64,000 nucleotides of DNA from Actinomadura luteofluorescens (GCF_013409365.1 NZ_JACCBA010000001.1:5828001-5892000), one strand, 5' to 3'; shown: positions 28,596-38,691, counted from the first letter of the stretch. Notes: generated by a model not told the origin, from the sequence alone. Made by a program: numbers and translations.

Positions 28596-28813
28596 CCCTC
28601 TCCAAGCTGCCCGTTCTCGCGGGTGTGTGGGGGCGGGGGATGTCCGGGGCCGGTTCTGTGTGGGGGCGCGGGGTTGTCCGAGGACGCGTTTTGACCTGCG
28701 ATGGGACCGGGTTCGGGGCTTGACGGCGGGCGTGGCGGGCAGGTTGCGCGGTGTGCCGGGCGGGCCCGATATTGGGATGGCCGCGCGGCGTGGCGCGGCG
28801 GGGAGGGAGAGAG

Positions 28814-30769
28814 ATGGCCCGGGAGGTATCCGAGGGTTCGGCGCTGTGGGAGCCGTCGGAGGAGGTGGTCGCGAACGCGCGGGTGACGCGGTTCGCCCAC
28901 TGGCTGGGGGACCGGGGCGTCCTCAAGGAGTCCTACGACGAGCTCTGGCACTGGTCGGTCACGGAGGTCGACGCGTTCTGGGACGCGATCTGGTCGTACT
29001 TCGACGTCGTCGGCGAGCGCGGTGAGGGGCCCGTCCGGACGGGCGGACCCATGCCGGTCGACGGGCTGGAGTGGTTCCCGGGCGCGACCGTCAACTACGC
29101 GGCGAACGCGCTGCGCCGGGCGCGGGAGGCGCCCGACGAGACGGCGGTCGTGTTCCGGTCGGAGGCGGGCGGGCACCGGCTGCTGTCGTACCGGGAACTG
29201 GCGCTGCACGTCGCGGAGGTGCGCGCGGGCCTGGCAGAGCTGGGGGTGGGCAAGGGCGACCGGGTCGCCGCCTACATCCCGAACATCCCCGAGGCGCTGA
29301 TCTGCTTCCTGGCGACGGCGTCGCTGGGGGCGGTCTGGTCGTCGTGCTCGCCCGACTTCGGGTCCTCCTCGGTGATCGACCGGTTCGCGCAGATCGAGCC
29401 GAAGGTCCTGATCGCCGTGGACGGCTACGCCTACAACGGCAAGCGGTTCGACCGCCGCGGAATCGTCGCGGAGATCGAGGCCGCCCTGCCGACCCTCGCC
29501 GCCACCGTGCTCGTCCCCTACCTGGACCCGGCCGCGACGCCGGAGGGCCTGCGCGTCGGCATGCACTACGGGGAGCTGCCCCGCCAGGGCCACGACACCC
29601 TGGAGTTCGAGGACGTCCCGTTCGGCCACCCGCTGTGGGTCGTGTACTCGTCCGGGACGACCGGGCTGCCGAAGCCGATCGTCCACGGCCACGGCGGCGT
29701 GGTCCTGGAGCACCTCAAGGCGCTGTCGTTCCACCAGGACGTCGGCCCCGGGGACGTGTTCTTCTGGTACACCACCACCGGCTGGATGATGTGGAACTAC
29801 CTCATCGGCGGCCTGCTGGTGGGGTCCACCGTCGTCATGTACGACGGCGCCCCCCTCGACCTGTGGTCGCTCGCCGCCGAGAACGGCGTCACCTACATGG
29901 GGGTCGGCGCGCCCTACATCACCGCCTCGGCGAAGGAGGGGCGCCGCCCCGGCGAGGAACTCGACCTGTCCCGCCTGCGCGGCATCGGTTCCACCGGCTC
30001 ACCGCTCCCGCCGGAGGGCTTCGCCTGGGTGTACGAGTCGGTCGGCCGCGACCTGCTGCTCGGCTCGTTCTCCGGCGGAACCGACCTGTGCACCGGCTTC
30101 GTCGGCCCCTCGCCGCTGCTGCCGCTGCGCGCCGGCGTCATCCAGTGCCGCGGCCTCGGCGCCAAGGTGGAGGCGTTCGGCGAGGACGGCAAGCCGGTGA
30201 TCGACGAGGTGGGGGAGCTGGTCATCACCGAGCCCATGCCGTCCATGCCCGTCTTCTTCTGGAACGACGAGGGCGGCGAGCGCTACCGCGACTCCTACTT
30301 CGACATGTACCCGGGCGTGTGGCGGCACGGCGACTGGATCAAGGTCCTGCCGGACGGCGGCTGCGTGATCTACGGGCGGTCCGACTCGACCCTCAACCGC
30401 GGCGGCGTCCGCATGGGCACCTCCGACTTCTACCGGGTCGTCGAGGCGTTCGACGAGATCACCGACAGCCTCGTCATCGACACCGGCCGGCTCGGCCAGG
30501 AGGGTCGGCTGCTGCTGTACGTCCAGCTCGCGGAGGGCGCGTCGCTCACCGACGAGCTGGTGGCGGACCTGCGCGGGCGGATCCGGTCGGCGCTGTCGCC
30601 CCGGCACGTCCCGGACGAGATCACCGCGGTGCCCGGCATCCCGCGCACGCTGTCCGGCAAGAAGCTGGAGGTCCCCGTCCGCAAGATCCTCCAGGGCACC
30701 CCGGTCGACCGGGCCGCCAACCGCGACTCCATGGCCAACCCCGAGGTGCTCCGCCACTTCACCCCTTAG
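28814..30769 (+). CDS. Acetoacetate-CoA ligase
   Basis: The 651-residue ANL-superfamily enzyme activates acetoacetate with ATP and CoA. The P-loop signature WVVYSSGTTGLPKPIVHGHG is clear, with GSFSGGTDLCTGFVG and the hinge/A8 region YGRSDSTLNRGGVRMGTSDF. The C-terminal catalytic Lys is in GIPRTLSGKKLEVPVRKIL. The N-terminal ACAS-like extension (YDELWHWSVTEVDAFWDAIW) is typical of acetoacetyl-CoA synthetase. ATG 28814 follows GGGAGGGAGAG. It would let the cell use ketone bodies or polyhydroxybutyrate products. Its last 11 bases overlap the convergent gene. Confidence 0.93.
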   Translation: MAREVSEGSALWEPSEEVVANARVTRFAHWLGDRGVLKESYDELWHWSVTEVDAFWDAIWSYFDVVGERGEGPVRTGGPMPVDGLEWFPGATVNYAANALRRAREAPDETAVVFRSEAGGHRLLSYRELALHVAEVRAGLAELGVGKGDRVAAYIPNIPEALICFLATASLGAVWSSCSPDFGSSSVIDRFAQIEPKVLIAVDGYAYNGKRFDRRGIVAEIEAALPTLAATVLVPYLDPAATPEGLRVGMHYGELPRQGHDTLEFEDVPFGHPLWVVYSSGTTGLPKPIVHGHGGVVLEHLKALSFHQDVGPGDVFFWYTTTGWMMWNYLIGGLLVGSTVVMYDGAPLDLWSLAAENGVTYMGVGAPYITASAKEGRRPGEELDLSRLRGIGSTGSPLPPEGFAWVYESVGRDLLLGSFSGGTDLCTGFVGPSPLLPLRAGVIQCRGLGAKVEAFGEDGKPVIDEVGELVITEPMPSMPVFFWNDEGGERYRDSYFDMYPGVWRHGDWIKVLPDGGCVIYGRSDSTLNRGGVRMGTSDFYRVVEAFDEITDSLVIDTGRLGQEGRLLLYVQLAEGASLTDELVADLRGRIRSALSPRHVPDEITAVPGIPRTLSGKKLEVPVRKILQGTPVDRAANRDSMANPEVLRHFTP

Positions 30770-31352
30770 CGGCGGCGTAGGCGAGGACGTCGCGGCGGCG
30801 GTACAGGCGCCGCACGCGGCCTCCTCCCAGAGGTTCCACCCTGGCGGGCTCCGGCCAGCCCGCCGGCGGGCGCCTGGCGTAGACGGTGACGCTCGTCTGC
30901 GCCAGGCCGAGGATGCGGGCGGCCTCCGCCAGGGTGACCAGGTCGTCCGGCCCTTCCTCGGCGGGACGTTCCTCCAGGGCGCGGTACCAGGCCGTCCAGG
31001 CGGCCTCGTCCCAGTACAGGGCCTTGCCGGCGCGGTGGGCGACGTCGGGGTGGCCGTTGGACGCGCGGTCCGCCCAGAGCTGCTTGAGGCGGTGGCGGCT
31101 GAGACCGTGGCGTTCCGCCAGCTCGTCGCGGGTGGCGAGGCCGGGCGGGACGTCCCGGGACCCCCGCGCCGCGTACCAGCGCTCCCACTCGTCGGCGTCC
31201 CACGCCAGCTGGGAGCCGACCGTCCCGACCGGTTCGGGGTGGCCGTTGGCGGCGCGCTCGCGGTACCACTTCTCCAGGGTGCTGCGCCCGAGCCCGTGCT
31301 CGTCCATGAGTTCGGCGCGCGTGCGAACGCGGCGGCCGTCGAGTGTCGCCAT
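30759..31352 (-). CDS. Triple helix-turn-helix repeat DNA-binding protein
   Basis: The 197-residue protein consists of three tandem modules of about 60 residues, each a MerR/excisionase-like helix-turn-helix with an aromatic wing: RTRAELMDEHGLGRSTLEKW then LAWDADEWERWYAAR; ATRDELAERHGLSRHRLKQL then LYWDEAAWTAWYRAL; and TLAEAARILGLAQTSVTVYA then RLYRRRDVLAYAAA. Repeats 1 and 2 are clearly homologous, both with ANGHP/SNGHP. A DNA-binding or nucleoid-associated role is likely, target unknown. Its stop overlaps the acetoacetate-CoA ligase 3' end by 11 bases. Confidence 0.78.
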   Translation of the reverse strand: MATLDGRRVRTRAELMDEHGLGRSTLEKWYRERAANGHPEPVGTVGSQLAWDADEWERWYAARGSRDVPPGLATRDELAERHGLSRHRLKQLWADRASNGHPDVAHRAGKALYWDEAAWTAWYRALEERPAEEGPDDLVTLAEAARILGLAQTSVTVYARRPPAGWPEPARVEPLGGGRVRRLYRRRDVLAYAAAKG

Positions 31353-31653
31353 GGGCTCAGTCTCCCGCGTGTGGCAGCGTTCCGCTTGTACGCCTCCGCC
31401 GCGCCAGCGAGACTGCCGGATGTGAACGCCGCTTCCGTAGTGACAGCGGGCGCGCCCCCGGCGCTGGGGGAAGTAACGCCATTAAGGTGGTCTACGACCC
31501 AAAGCCGACCCGCGGAGATGATCGTCCATATCGCTCCGAATGGTCGCGGGATCCGGTGAACTCGGCTCGGGCCTCGCGCGTCACACAGTCGGAGGGGTGA
31601 TCCGGGTCGAAGCACACTCGATTCACCGATCAAGGAGAGGGACGGTTCCACGC
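31353..31653. other. Divergent intergenic region without a recognised gene
   Basis: This 300-base gap separates the triple-HTH gene from the Ser/Thr kinase gene and must hold both promoters. I see no strong terminator, RNA gene or convincing promoter hexamer pair. A purine-rich AAGGAGAGG (31632-31640) lies 13 bases before the kinase ATG and is its likely ribosome site. Confidence 0.5.
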
Positions 31654-33234
31654 ATGGAGGTTGGGGCGCTGCGGTCCGGAGACCCGGACCGGCTCGGGAC
31701 CTACGCCCTGATCGGCCGGGTGGGCGAGGGCGGCCAGGGAACGGTGTTCCTCGGCGTGGCCGAGGACGGCCGGCAGGTCGCGATCAAGCTGCTGCACGCC
31801 GAGCTGACGTCCGACGACAAGGCGCTCGCCCGCTTCCTGCGCGAGCTGGAGGTCGCCAAGCAGGTGGCGCCGTTCTGCACGGCGCAGGTGATCGACGCCG
31901 ACGCGACCGGCGACCGGCCCTACATCGTCAGCGAGTACGTGCCCGGCCCGTCGCTGAACCAGCACGTGCTGGCGGACGGCCCGCTCGCCGGCGCCGCGCT
32001 CGACCGGCTCGCCGTCGGCACCGCCACGGCCCTCGCCGCGATCCACCAGGCCGACATCGTCCACCGCGACTTCAAGCCGCACAACGTGCTGATCGGCCCC
32101 GACGGCCCGCGCGTCATCGACTTCGGCGTCGCCCGCGCGCTCAGCGGCGGCACCACTCTCACCAGCCGGGTGATCGGCACCCCGTCCTACATGGCGCCCG
32201 AGCAGATCAGCGGCGACGAGGTCGGGACGCCCGCGGACGTGTTCTGCTGGGCGGCGACGCTGGCCTACGCCGCGACCGGGGAGCCGCCCTTCGGGCAGGA
32301 CACCATCCCCGCGGTGATCAACCGGATCCTGCACGAGGAGCCCGAGCTCGGCGACCTCGACGGGCCGCTGCGCGACCTGGTGCTCGACTGCCTCGACAAG
32401 GACCCCTCCCGCCGTCCCGGCGCCCGGCAGGTGCTGATGCGGCTGCTCGGGCACGAGGAGGCCGCGGCGCGCCCGGCGGCCCGCCCGTCCGGCGACACCG
32501 ACGAGACCGCGATGCTGGCCGCCGGGTCCGTCCTCGCGGCCGAGGGCGGCGACGAGGACGAGGTGTTCGAGCCCGCCGCGGCGCGCGCCGGCGCCCCCCT
32601 CCCCGCCGATGACCCGATCTTCGACGACGCCGCCTTCGAGGCCCCCGCGGCCGCCGGCGCCGTCCCGGACGCCTACGACGCCGACCGCACGCCCGCCGAA
32701 TGGGCCGCCGACGAGACGATGCCCGGCTCCGGCGGCAAGGGCGGCGGCCTGCGTCGCTCGCTCGCCGGCTCGGGACGCTCCGCCGTGCTCGCCGGGGCCG
32801 CGGCCCTGGTCGTCGCGTTCATCGTGGTGTCCTCCGTCCTGCTGCTCGGCTCCGGCGACAGCGGCAAGGCGGGCCGCAAGGTCAGCGACCCGAGCGCGCC
32901 GCCCGCCTCGACCGACGTCGCGCCCACCACCGCGCCGCCGACGAGCCGCCGGGCCGTGCAGGAGCAGCCGCCGACGTCCTACGACCCGGAGCCGACCGGC
33001 AGCCCCACCCCGACCGGCAGTCCCACGCCGACCGACAGCCCGACCCCGACCGGCACGCCGACCCCGACCGACACGCCGACGGGCACGCCCACCGACCCGG
33101 GGACCCCGCCCACGGACCCGGGCGACCCGCCGACCGACCCCGGTGACCCGCCGACCGATCCCGGAGGCGGCGGCACCGACCCCGGCACCGGAACCGGATC
33201 CGGAACGGGCACCGGCGGCCAGGCCGCGGGCTGA
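31654..33234 (+). CDS. Serine/threonine protein kinase, membrane-anchored
   Basis: The 526-residue PknB-like kinase has a glycine loop GRVGEGGQGTVFLG, catalytic Lys in VAIKLLHAEL, catalytic loop IVHRDFKPHNVLIG and DFGVARAL, with activation-segment GTPSYMAPEQISGD, all in the first 270 residues. A juxtamembrane acidic linker leads to one transmembrane helix (SAVLAGAAALVVAFIVVSSV, about residues 373-393). The extracellular tail is Thr/Pro-rich with PTPTGS-type repeats and then DPGDPPTDPGDPPTDPGG, probably spanning the wall. No PASTA domain is present, so the signal it senses is unknown. Confidence 0.93.
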   Translation: MEVGALRSGDPDRLGTYALIGRVGEGGQGTVFLGVAEDGRQVAIKLLHAELTSDDKALARFLRELEVAKQVAPFCTAQVIDADATGDRPYIVSEYVPGPSLNQHVLADGPLAGAALDRLAVGTATALAAIHQADIVHRDFKPHNVLIGPDGPRVIDFGVARALSGGTTLTSRVIGTPSYMAPEQISGDEVGTPADVFCWAATLAYAATGEPPFGQDTIPAVINRILHEEPELGDLDGPLRDLVLDCLDKDPSRRPGARQVLMRLLGHEEAAARPAARPSGDTDETAMLAAGSVLAAEGGDEDEVFEPAAARAGAPLPADDPIFDDAAFEAPAAAGAVPDAYDADRTPAEWAADETMPGSGGKGGGLRRSLAGSGRSAVLAGAAALVVAFIVVSSVLLLGSGDSGKAGRKVSDPSAPPASTDVAPTTAPPTSRRAVQEQPPTSYDPEPTGSPTPTGSPTPTDSPTPTGTPTPTDTPTGTPTDPGTPPTDPGDPPTDPGDPPTDPGGGGTDPGTGTGSGTGTGGQAAG

Positions 33235-33413
33235 CGCGAGCGCGGCACCGATTTTCAAGATCACCCTGAGCGGCGGCGGTGGCCCTGGCAGGGTGGGATA
33301 GGCCACGTCGGCCATGCACGCGACCAGGTCGGCTTTGCGGCGATTCCTGGTTACGCTCGTGCAGTGAGCGGCGCCACAACGAGGTGGCGATGGGTCTCAA
33401 GGGGAGATTGTCG

Positions 33414-36400
33414 ATGAGCGGCATGCTCGATCAAGAGAAGGACGACCTGCTCCGGCGGGCCGCCGAGACGTGCGCGCGGCGTCCGGACGCGCGCGGGGAC
33501 GCGGAGGAGGTCCTCGCCTACCTCCGCCTCTACTACCGCCAGGTCGCGCGGGAGGACCTGCTGGAGCGCGACCCGGCCGGCATCTGCGGGCCCGCGCTGG
33601 CGCACCGCGCGCTCGCCGAGGAGCGGCCGCAGGGACGCGCGAAGGTGCGCGTGTTCACGCCGACGCTGGAGGAGGACGGCTGGAACCCCGGCCGCACCGT
33701 CGTCCAGGTCGTCACGGACGACATGCCGTTCCTGGTCGACTCGGTGACGATGGAGCTGAGCCGCCACCAGCTCGCGACCCAGCTGATCGTCCACCCGCTG
33801 CTGGGCGTGGACCGCGACGTCGCGGGCCACCTCAGGGCGTTCCGCGGCAAGCGCGACAGCGACGCCGACGTCGACGAGTCGTGGATGCACATCGAGGTCG
33901 ACCGCACGACCGACCAGGCCCTCCTGGACGTCCTGGAGAAGGACCTGATCCGCGTCCTGCAGGACGTGCGGGTCGCCGTCGAGGACGAGCCCAAGATGCG
34001 GGCCCGCGCCCACGAGATCGCGACCGCGATCCAGGAGGTCCCGCCGCCGCTGTCCGACAAGGAGCTCGCCGAGGGCGTCGAGCTGCTGGACTGGCTGGCC
34101 GACGGGCACTTCACGTTCCTCGGCTACCGCGACTACACCCTCACCGACGACGGCACGGCGCTGCGCCCCGAGCCCGGCTCGGGTCTCGGCATCCTGCGCA
34201 TGGACAAGCGCGAGTCCGCCGGTTTCGCCGCGCTGCCGCCCGAGGTCCGCGAGAAGGCGACGGAGAAGCGACTGCTCGTCCTCACCAAGGCGAACTCGCG
34301 CTCCACCGTCCACCGCCCCCTGTACCTGGACTACATCGGGGTGAAGAAGTTCGACGCGTCCGGCGAGGTCGTCGGGGAGCGCCGGTTCCTCGGCCTGTTC
34401 ACGCACGTCGCCTACAGCGAGTCGATCGCGCACGTCCCCGTCCTGCGGCCCAAGCTCGACGAGGTGCTGGAGCGCGCCGGGTTCACCCCCGACAGCTACG
34501 ACGGCCAGGACCTCATCGAGATCCTGGAGAGCTACCCGCGCGACGAGCTGTTCCAGATCTCGGTGGACGACCTGCTGAAGATCTCCCTCGGCGTGCTCCG
34601 GCTGCGCGAGCGCCGCCAGTTGAAGCTGTTCCTGCGCAAGGACCTGTACGGCCGCTTCATGTCCTGCATGGTCTACCTGCCGCGCGACCGGTACACCACC
34701 AAGGTCCGGCTGCGCGTCCAGGACCTGCTCAGGGAGGCGTTCGAGGGCGTCAGCGTCGACTACAGCGCGAACGTGACCGAGTCGAACCTGGCCCGGCTGC
34801 ACGTCGTGGTCCGCGGCGAGCGCGGCCGCCCGCTGCCGGACGTCGACGTCCCGGAGCTGGAGGAGCGCCTCGCCGACGCCACCCGCTCCTGGGAGGACGA
34901 CCTCGCCGACGCGATCGTCGCCCAGTGCGGAGAGGAACGTTCCGGAACGCTCGGCCGCTCGTTCGGCGAGGCGTTCCCCGAGGGCTACAAGGCCGACTTC
35001 CCGGCCCGCACCGCCGTCAGCGACCTGCGCCGCCTCGACGCGCTCGACGAGGCCGTCGACACCTCGATCGACCTGTACGAGCCGGCCGGCGCCGGGCCCG
35101 GCGAGCGGCGGCTGAAGATCTACCGGATGGGCGAGCCGATCTCGCTGTCCCGGGTGCTGCCGCTGCTGCAGAACATGGGCGTCGAGGTGATCGACGAGCG
35201 TCCCTACGAGATCAACACCTCCGACGGCCGCCGGTTCTGGATCTACGACCTCGGGCTGCGGTACGTGCCGCCCGCGGACGTCCCGGAAGAGGCCGTCAAG
35301 GACCTGTTCCAGGACGCGTTCACGGTGCTGTGGCGCGGCGACATCGAGAACGACGGCTTCAACGCCCTCGTCCTGCACGTCGGCCTGACCTGGTGGCAGG
35401 CGATGATCCTGCGCGCCTACGCCCTGTACCTGCGGCAGGCGGGCGCCGCGTTCTCCAAGCGGTACTTCGAGGAGGTGCTGCTGCGCAACGCCTCCATCAC
35501 CCGGCTGATCATCCGGCTGTGGGAGAGCAGGCTCGACCCGACCCTGCAGGGCGGCGAGGAGGAGCGCAGCGACGGCATCACCGAGGAGATCCGCGGCAAG
35601 CTGGACGACGTCGCGAGCCTCGACGAGGACCGCATCCTGCGCTCCTACCTGGCGCTCGTCCAGGCGACCCTGCGCACGAACCACTACCAGAACAAGCCGT
35701 ACCTGGCGATGAAGTTCGACCCGGCGGGCATCCCGGACCTGCCGCTGCCCCGCCCCACCTACGAGATCTTCGTGTACTCGCCGAAGGTCGAGGGCGTGCA
35801 CCTGCGGTTCGGGTCGGTCGCGCGCGGCGGGCTGCGCTGGTCGGACCGGCGCGAGGACTTCCGCACCGAGATCCTCGGCCTGGCCAAGGCGCAGGCGGTG
35901 AAGAACACCGTCATCGTCCCGGCCGGCGCCAAGGGCGGCTTCGTCGGCAAGCAGCTGCCCGACCCGTCCGTGGACCGGGAGGCGTGGCAGAAGGCCGGCA
36001 TCGACTGCTACAAGGACTTCATCTCCGGCCTGCTCGACCTCACCGACAACCTCGTGGACGGCAAGGTCGTCCCGCCGCCGAACGTCGTCCGCCACGACGG
36101 CGACGACACCTACATGGTCGTCGCCGCCGACAAGGGCACCGCGACGTTCTCCGACATCGCCAACGGCGTCGCCGCCGACTACGGGTTCTGGCTCGGGGAC
36201 GCGTTCGCCTCGGGCGGCTCGGTCGGCTACGACCACAAGGGCATGGGCATCACCGCCCGCGGCGCCTGGGAGTCGGTGAAGTACCACTTCCGGGCCCTCG
36301 GCAAGGACATCCAGAACGAGGACTTCACCGTCGTCGGCATCGGCGACATGTCCGGGGACGTGTTCGGCAACGGGATGCTCCTGTCGGAGCACATCCGCCT

Positions 36401-38246
36401 GGTCGCCGCGTTCGACCACCGGCACATCTTCATCGACCCCGACCCGGACGCCGCCGCCTCGTTCGCCGAGCGCCGCCGCCTCTTCGAACTGCCGCGCAGC
36501 AGCTGGGCCGACTACGACACCTCGCTGATCTCCAAGGGCGGCGGCGTGTTCCCCCGCACCGTCAAGTCGATCCAGATCACCCCGCAGATGCGGGCGGTGC
36601 TCGGGCTCGGCGACGGCGTGAAGACCCTTCCGCCCTTCGAGCTGATCCGGGCCATCCTGCGCGCCCCGGTCGACCTGCTGTGGAACGGCGGCATCGGCAC
36701 CTACGTCAAGTCGTCCTTCGAGAACAACGCCGACGTCGGTGACAAGGCCAACGACCCCGTCCGCGTGGACGGCGCTGAACTGCACTGCAAGGTCGTCGGC
36801 GAGGGCGGCAACCTCGGCGTGACGCAGCTCGGCCGCATCGAGTTCGCCCGCGGCGGCGGCCTGATCAACACCGACTTCATCGACAACTCCGCGGGCGTCG
36901 ACACCTCCGACCACGAGGTCAACATCAAGATCCTGCTCGACCAGGCGGTGCGGGACGGCGAACTGGCCGGCAAGCAGCGCGACGGCCTGCTCTACGAGAT
37001 GACCGACGAGGTCGGGCGGCTCGTCCTTCGCGACAACTACGCGCAGAACGTGGTGCTCGCCGCCGCCCGCGCGCAGGCCCCCGCGATGCTGCACGTCCAC
37101 GCCCGCTACATGCGCAAGCTGGAACGCGACGGCCGCCTGAAGCGCCGCCTGGAGGCCCTGCCGGACGACAAGGCCCTCGCCGAGCGGCGCCAGTCCGGCC
37201 TCGGGCTGACCAGCCCCGAGTTCTCGGTGCTGCTCGCCTACGCCAAACTCGCCCTGGACGCCGACCTCGTCGCCTCCGACCTCGCCGAAGACCCCTACCT
37301 GGAGTCGTGGCTGGTCGACTACTTCCCGACCCCGCTGCGCGAACGGTTCCGCCCCCACATGGACCGGCACCCGCTCCGCCGCGAGATCATCACGACGGCC
37401 GTGGTGAACGACGTGGTCAACGCCAGCGGCTGCACGTTCGTGTTCCGGATGAACGAGGAGACCGGCGCCTCCTCCTCCGACATCGCCCGCGCCTACCTCG
37501 TCGCCCGCGACGTCTTCCAGATGCCGCGATTCTGGCGATCGGTGGAAAGCCTGTCGCACCACGTCGAGGAGTCGACACAGGTCGCGATGCTGCTGGAGGC
37601 CCGCAAGCTCACCGAACGCGGCGCCCGCTGGCTCCTGCACAACCGGCGCCCCCCGTTCGACATCCAGGAGACGATCGACTTCTTTCGCGGCGGCGCCGCC
37701 ACCCTCAGCGAACACCTCTCGAAGCTGCTCGTCGGCCTGGACCTGGCCGCCTTCGAACAGCGCCGCGACGGCTTCGCCGAACTCGGCGTCCCGGACGAAC
37801 TCGCCGAACAATGCGCCACGTTCGTCCCCGCCTACTCCACCTTCGACGTCGTCGGCATAGCCCACGACACCCAACGCCCGGTGGAGGAAGTAGCCGAAAT
37901 CTACTTCGACCTGGCCGACCGCCTCCAACTGTCCCGCCTGCGCGAACGCATCATCGCGCTACCCCGCGACGACAAGTGGCGCTCCATGGCCCGCTCCGCC
38001 CTCCGCGACGACCTGTACGCCGCCCACTCCGCCCTCACCCGCGACGTCCTCGTCACCAGCGAACCCGGAGGCAACCCCGAAGAACGGATGATCTACTGGG
38101 CGGAAAAGAACAAACCAGCCGTCCGACGAGCCCAGCAGACACTGAGCGAAATCTGGGAAAGCGACAGCTTCGACCTGGCAACCCTCTCAGTAGCCCTAGG
38201 CGCCATCCGCACCCTCGTAACCTCCAGCAGCCTGCCCGCTGAATAG
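33414..38246 (+). CDS. NAD-dependent glutamate dehydrogenase, large (GDH) type
   Basis: This very large enzyme of about 1610 residues deaminates glutamate to 2-oxoglutarate with NAD+. The N-terminal half holds ACT-like regulatory regions. The dehydrogenase core reads GSVARGGLRWSDRREDFRTE, then KAQAVKNTVIVPAGAKGGFV with the catalytic and substrate Lys residues, and the Rossmann part VGIGDMSGDVFGNGMLL. I chose ATG 33414 for its well-spaced AAGGGGAG; ATG 33390 is the alternative. It fits proline/glutamate catabolism together with pruA. Its stop codon overlaps the outer arm of repeat copy B. Confidence 0.95.
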   Translation: MSGMLDQEKDDLLRRAAETCARRPDARGDAEEVLAYLRLYYRQVAREDLLERDPAGICGPALAHRALAEERPQGRAKVRVFTPTLEEDGWNPGRTVVQVVTDDMPFLVDSVTMELSRHQLATQLIVHPLLGVDRDVAGHLRAFRGKRDSDADVDESWMHIEVDRTTDQALLDVLEKDLIRVLQDVRVAVEDEPKMRARAHEIATAIQEVPPPLSDKELAEGVELLDWLADGHFTFLGYRDYTLTDDGTALRPEPGSGLGILRMDKRESAGFAALPPEVREKATEKRLLVLTKANSRSTVHRPLYLDYIGVKKFDASGEVVGERRFLGLFTHVAYSESIAHVPVLRPKLDEVLERAGFTPDSYDGQDLIEILESYPRDELFQISVDDLLKISLGVLRLRERRQLKLFLRKDLYGRFMSCMVYLPRDRYTTKVRLRVQDLLREAFEGVSVDYSANVTESNLARLHVVVRGERGRPLPDVDVPELEERLADATRSWEDDLADAIVAQCGEERSGTLGRSFGEAFPEGYKADFPARTAVSDLRRLDALDEAVDTSIDLYEPAGAGPGERRLKIYRMGEPISLSRVLPLLQNMGVEVIDERPYEINTSDGRRFWIYDLGLRYVPPADVPEEAVKDLFQDAFTVLWRGDIENDGFNALVLHVGLTWWQAMILRAYALYLRQAGAAFSKRYFEEVLLRNASITRLIIRLWESRLDPTLQGGEEERSDGITEEIRGKLDDVASLDEDRILRSYLALVQATLRTNHYQNKPYLAMKFDPAGIPDLPLPRPTYEIFVYSPKVEGVHLRFGSVARGGLRWSDRREDFRTEILGLAKAQAVKNTVIVPAGAKGGFVGKQLPDPSVDREAWQKAGIDCYKDFISGLLDLTDNLVDGKVVPPPNVVRHDGDDTYMVVAADKGTATFSDIANGVAADYGFWLGDAFASGGSVGYDHKGMGITARGAWESVKYHFRALGKDIQNEDFTVVGIGDMSGDVFGNGMLLSEHIRLVAAFDHRHIFIDPDPDAAASFAERRRLFELPRSSWADYDTSLISKGGGVFPRTVKSIQITPQMRAVLGLGDGVKTLPPFELIRAILRAPVDLLWNGGIGTYVKSSFENNADVGDKANDPVRVDGAELHCKVVGEGGNLGVTQLGRIEFARGGGLINTDFIDNSAGVDTSDHEVNIKILLDQAVRDGELAGKQRDGLLYEMTDEVGRLVLRDNYAQNVVLAAARAQAPAMLHVHARYMRKLERDGRLKRRLEALPDDKALAERRQSGLGLTSPEFSVLLAYAKLALDADLVASDLAEDPYLESWLVDYFPTPLRERFRPHMDRHPLRREIITTAVVNDVVNASGCTFVFRMNEETGASSSDIARAYLVARDVFQMPRFWRSVESLSHHVEESTQVAMLLEARKLTERGARWLLHNRRPPFDIQETIDFFRGGAATLSEHLSKLLVGLDLAAFEQRRDGFAELGVPDELAEQCATFVPAYSTFDVVGIAHDTQRPVEEVAEIYFDLADRLQLSRLRERIIALPRDDKWRSMARSALRDDLYAAHSALTRDVLVTSEPGGNPEERMIYWAEKNKPAVRRAQQTLSEIWESDSFDLATLSVALGAIRTLVTSSSLPAE

Positions 38247-38385
38247 CTTTTTCTCCTCCTTCGGGCCTGGCGGCCCTCCATCGTCGAAAAAGCTGGGCGA
38301 TCGCTGGCATCGCTTCGACTCGCCTTGCGGCTCGCTGCGCGATCAGATTCTTGCTTCGCTCGAATCTGCCTTCGGACGCGATCGC
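38245..38385 (-). repeat. Interspersed structured repeat, copy B
   Basis: This copy is inverted relative to copy A. Its outer terminal-hairpin arms are AGCTTTTT (38245-38252) and AAAAAGCT (38287-38294), wholly different in sequence from other copies yet perfectly paired. The conserved GACGATGGA and GAAGGAGGA bulges and GGGCC/GGCCC inner stem are intact. The CAGATTC/GAATCTG hairpin (plus-strand about 38344-38368) is also intact. It begins within the glutamate dehydrogenase stop codon, so its hairpin may terminate that transcript. Confidence 0.9.
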
Positions 38386-38410
38386 AATCATTGGGCCCGC
38401 GGTGCTTATG

Positions 38411-38552
38411 GCAGTGCCCTCCTCCTTCGGGCCCGGAGGGCCCTCCATCGTCGGGCACCGCGGGCGATCGCTGGCATCGCTTCGACTCGCCTGGCGGCTC
38501 GCTGCGCGATCAGGTTCTCGCTTCGCTCGAACCTGCCTTCGGACGCGATCGC
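38411..38552 (-). repeat. Interspersed structured repeat, copy C
   Basis: Same orientation as copy B, 25 bases further on. The outer arms are GCAGTGCCC (38411-38419) and GGGCACCGC (38453-38461). The internal hairpin is CAGGTTC/GAACCTG, a paired substitution relative to CAGATTC/GAATCTG in copies A, B and E. It lies just left of a gene remnant. Confidence 0.9.
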
Positions 38553-38580
38553 AACCATTGAGCCCGTCGCGTGGTTCACT

Positions 38581-38691
38581 TCAAACCACGCGGCGGGCGC
38601 CCTTGCCCGGGCGCTTGATGAAGGGCGTCCCGAACAGGTAGTGCGTGTCCCACCGGCCGTTGGCGATCTGACGCGGGCGCGCTAGCCACTG
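38581..38691 (-). pseudogene. 3' remnant of an unidentified protein-coding gene
   Basis: On the minus strand an open frame ends at 38581 with a strongly GC-biased third codon position and a protein-like sequence QWLARPRQIANGRWD then THYLFGTPFIKRPGKGARRV. Coding character fades right of about 38692, where the divergent small membrane-protein gene starts, and no start codon with a ribosome site is visible. I read it as a decayed C-terminal fragment, possibly left after recombination at the flanking repeats. The parent family is not recognised. Confidence 0.4.

Noticed and set aside
33351..37928. Very long open frame antisense to glutamate dehydrogenase
   Set aside because: Artefact of codon bias on the opposite strand; the plus strand encodes a full known enzyme.
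38245..38385. Insertion sequence with terminal inverted repeats
   Set aside because: The AGCTTTTT/AAAAAGCT arms enclose only a hairpin, not a transposase, and correspond to the variable stem of the repeat family.
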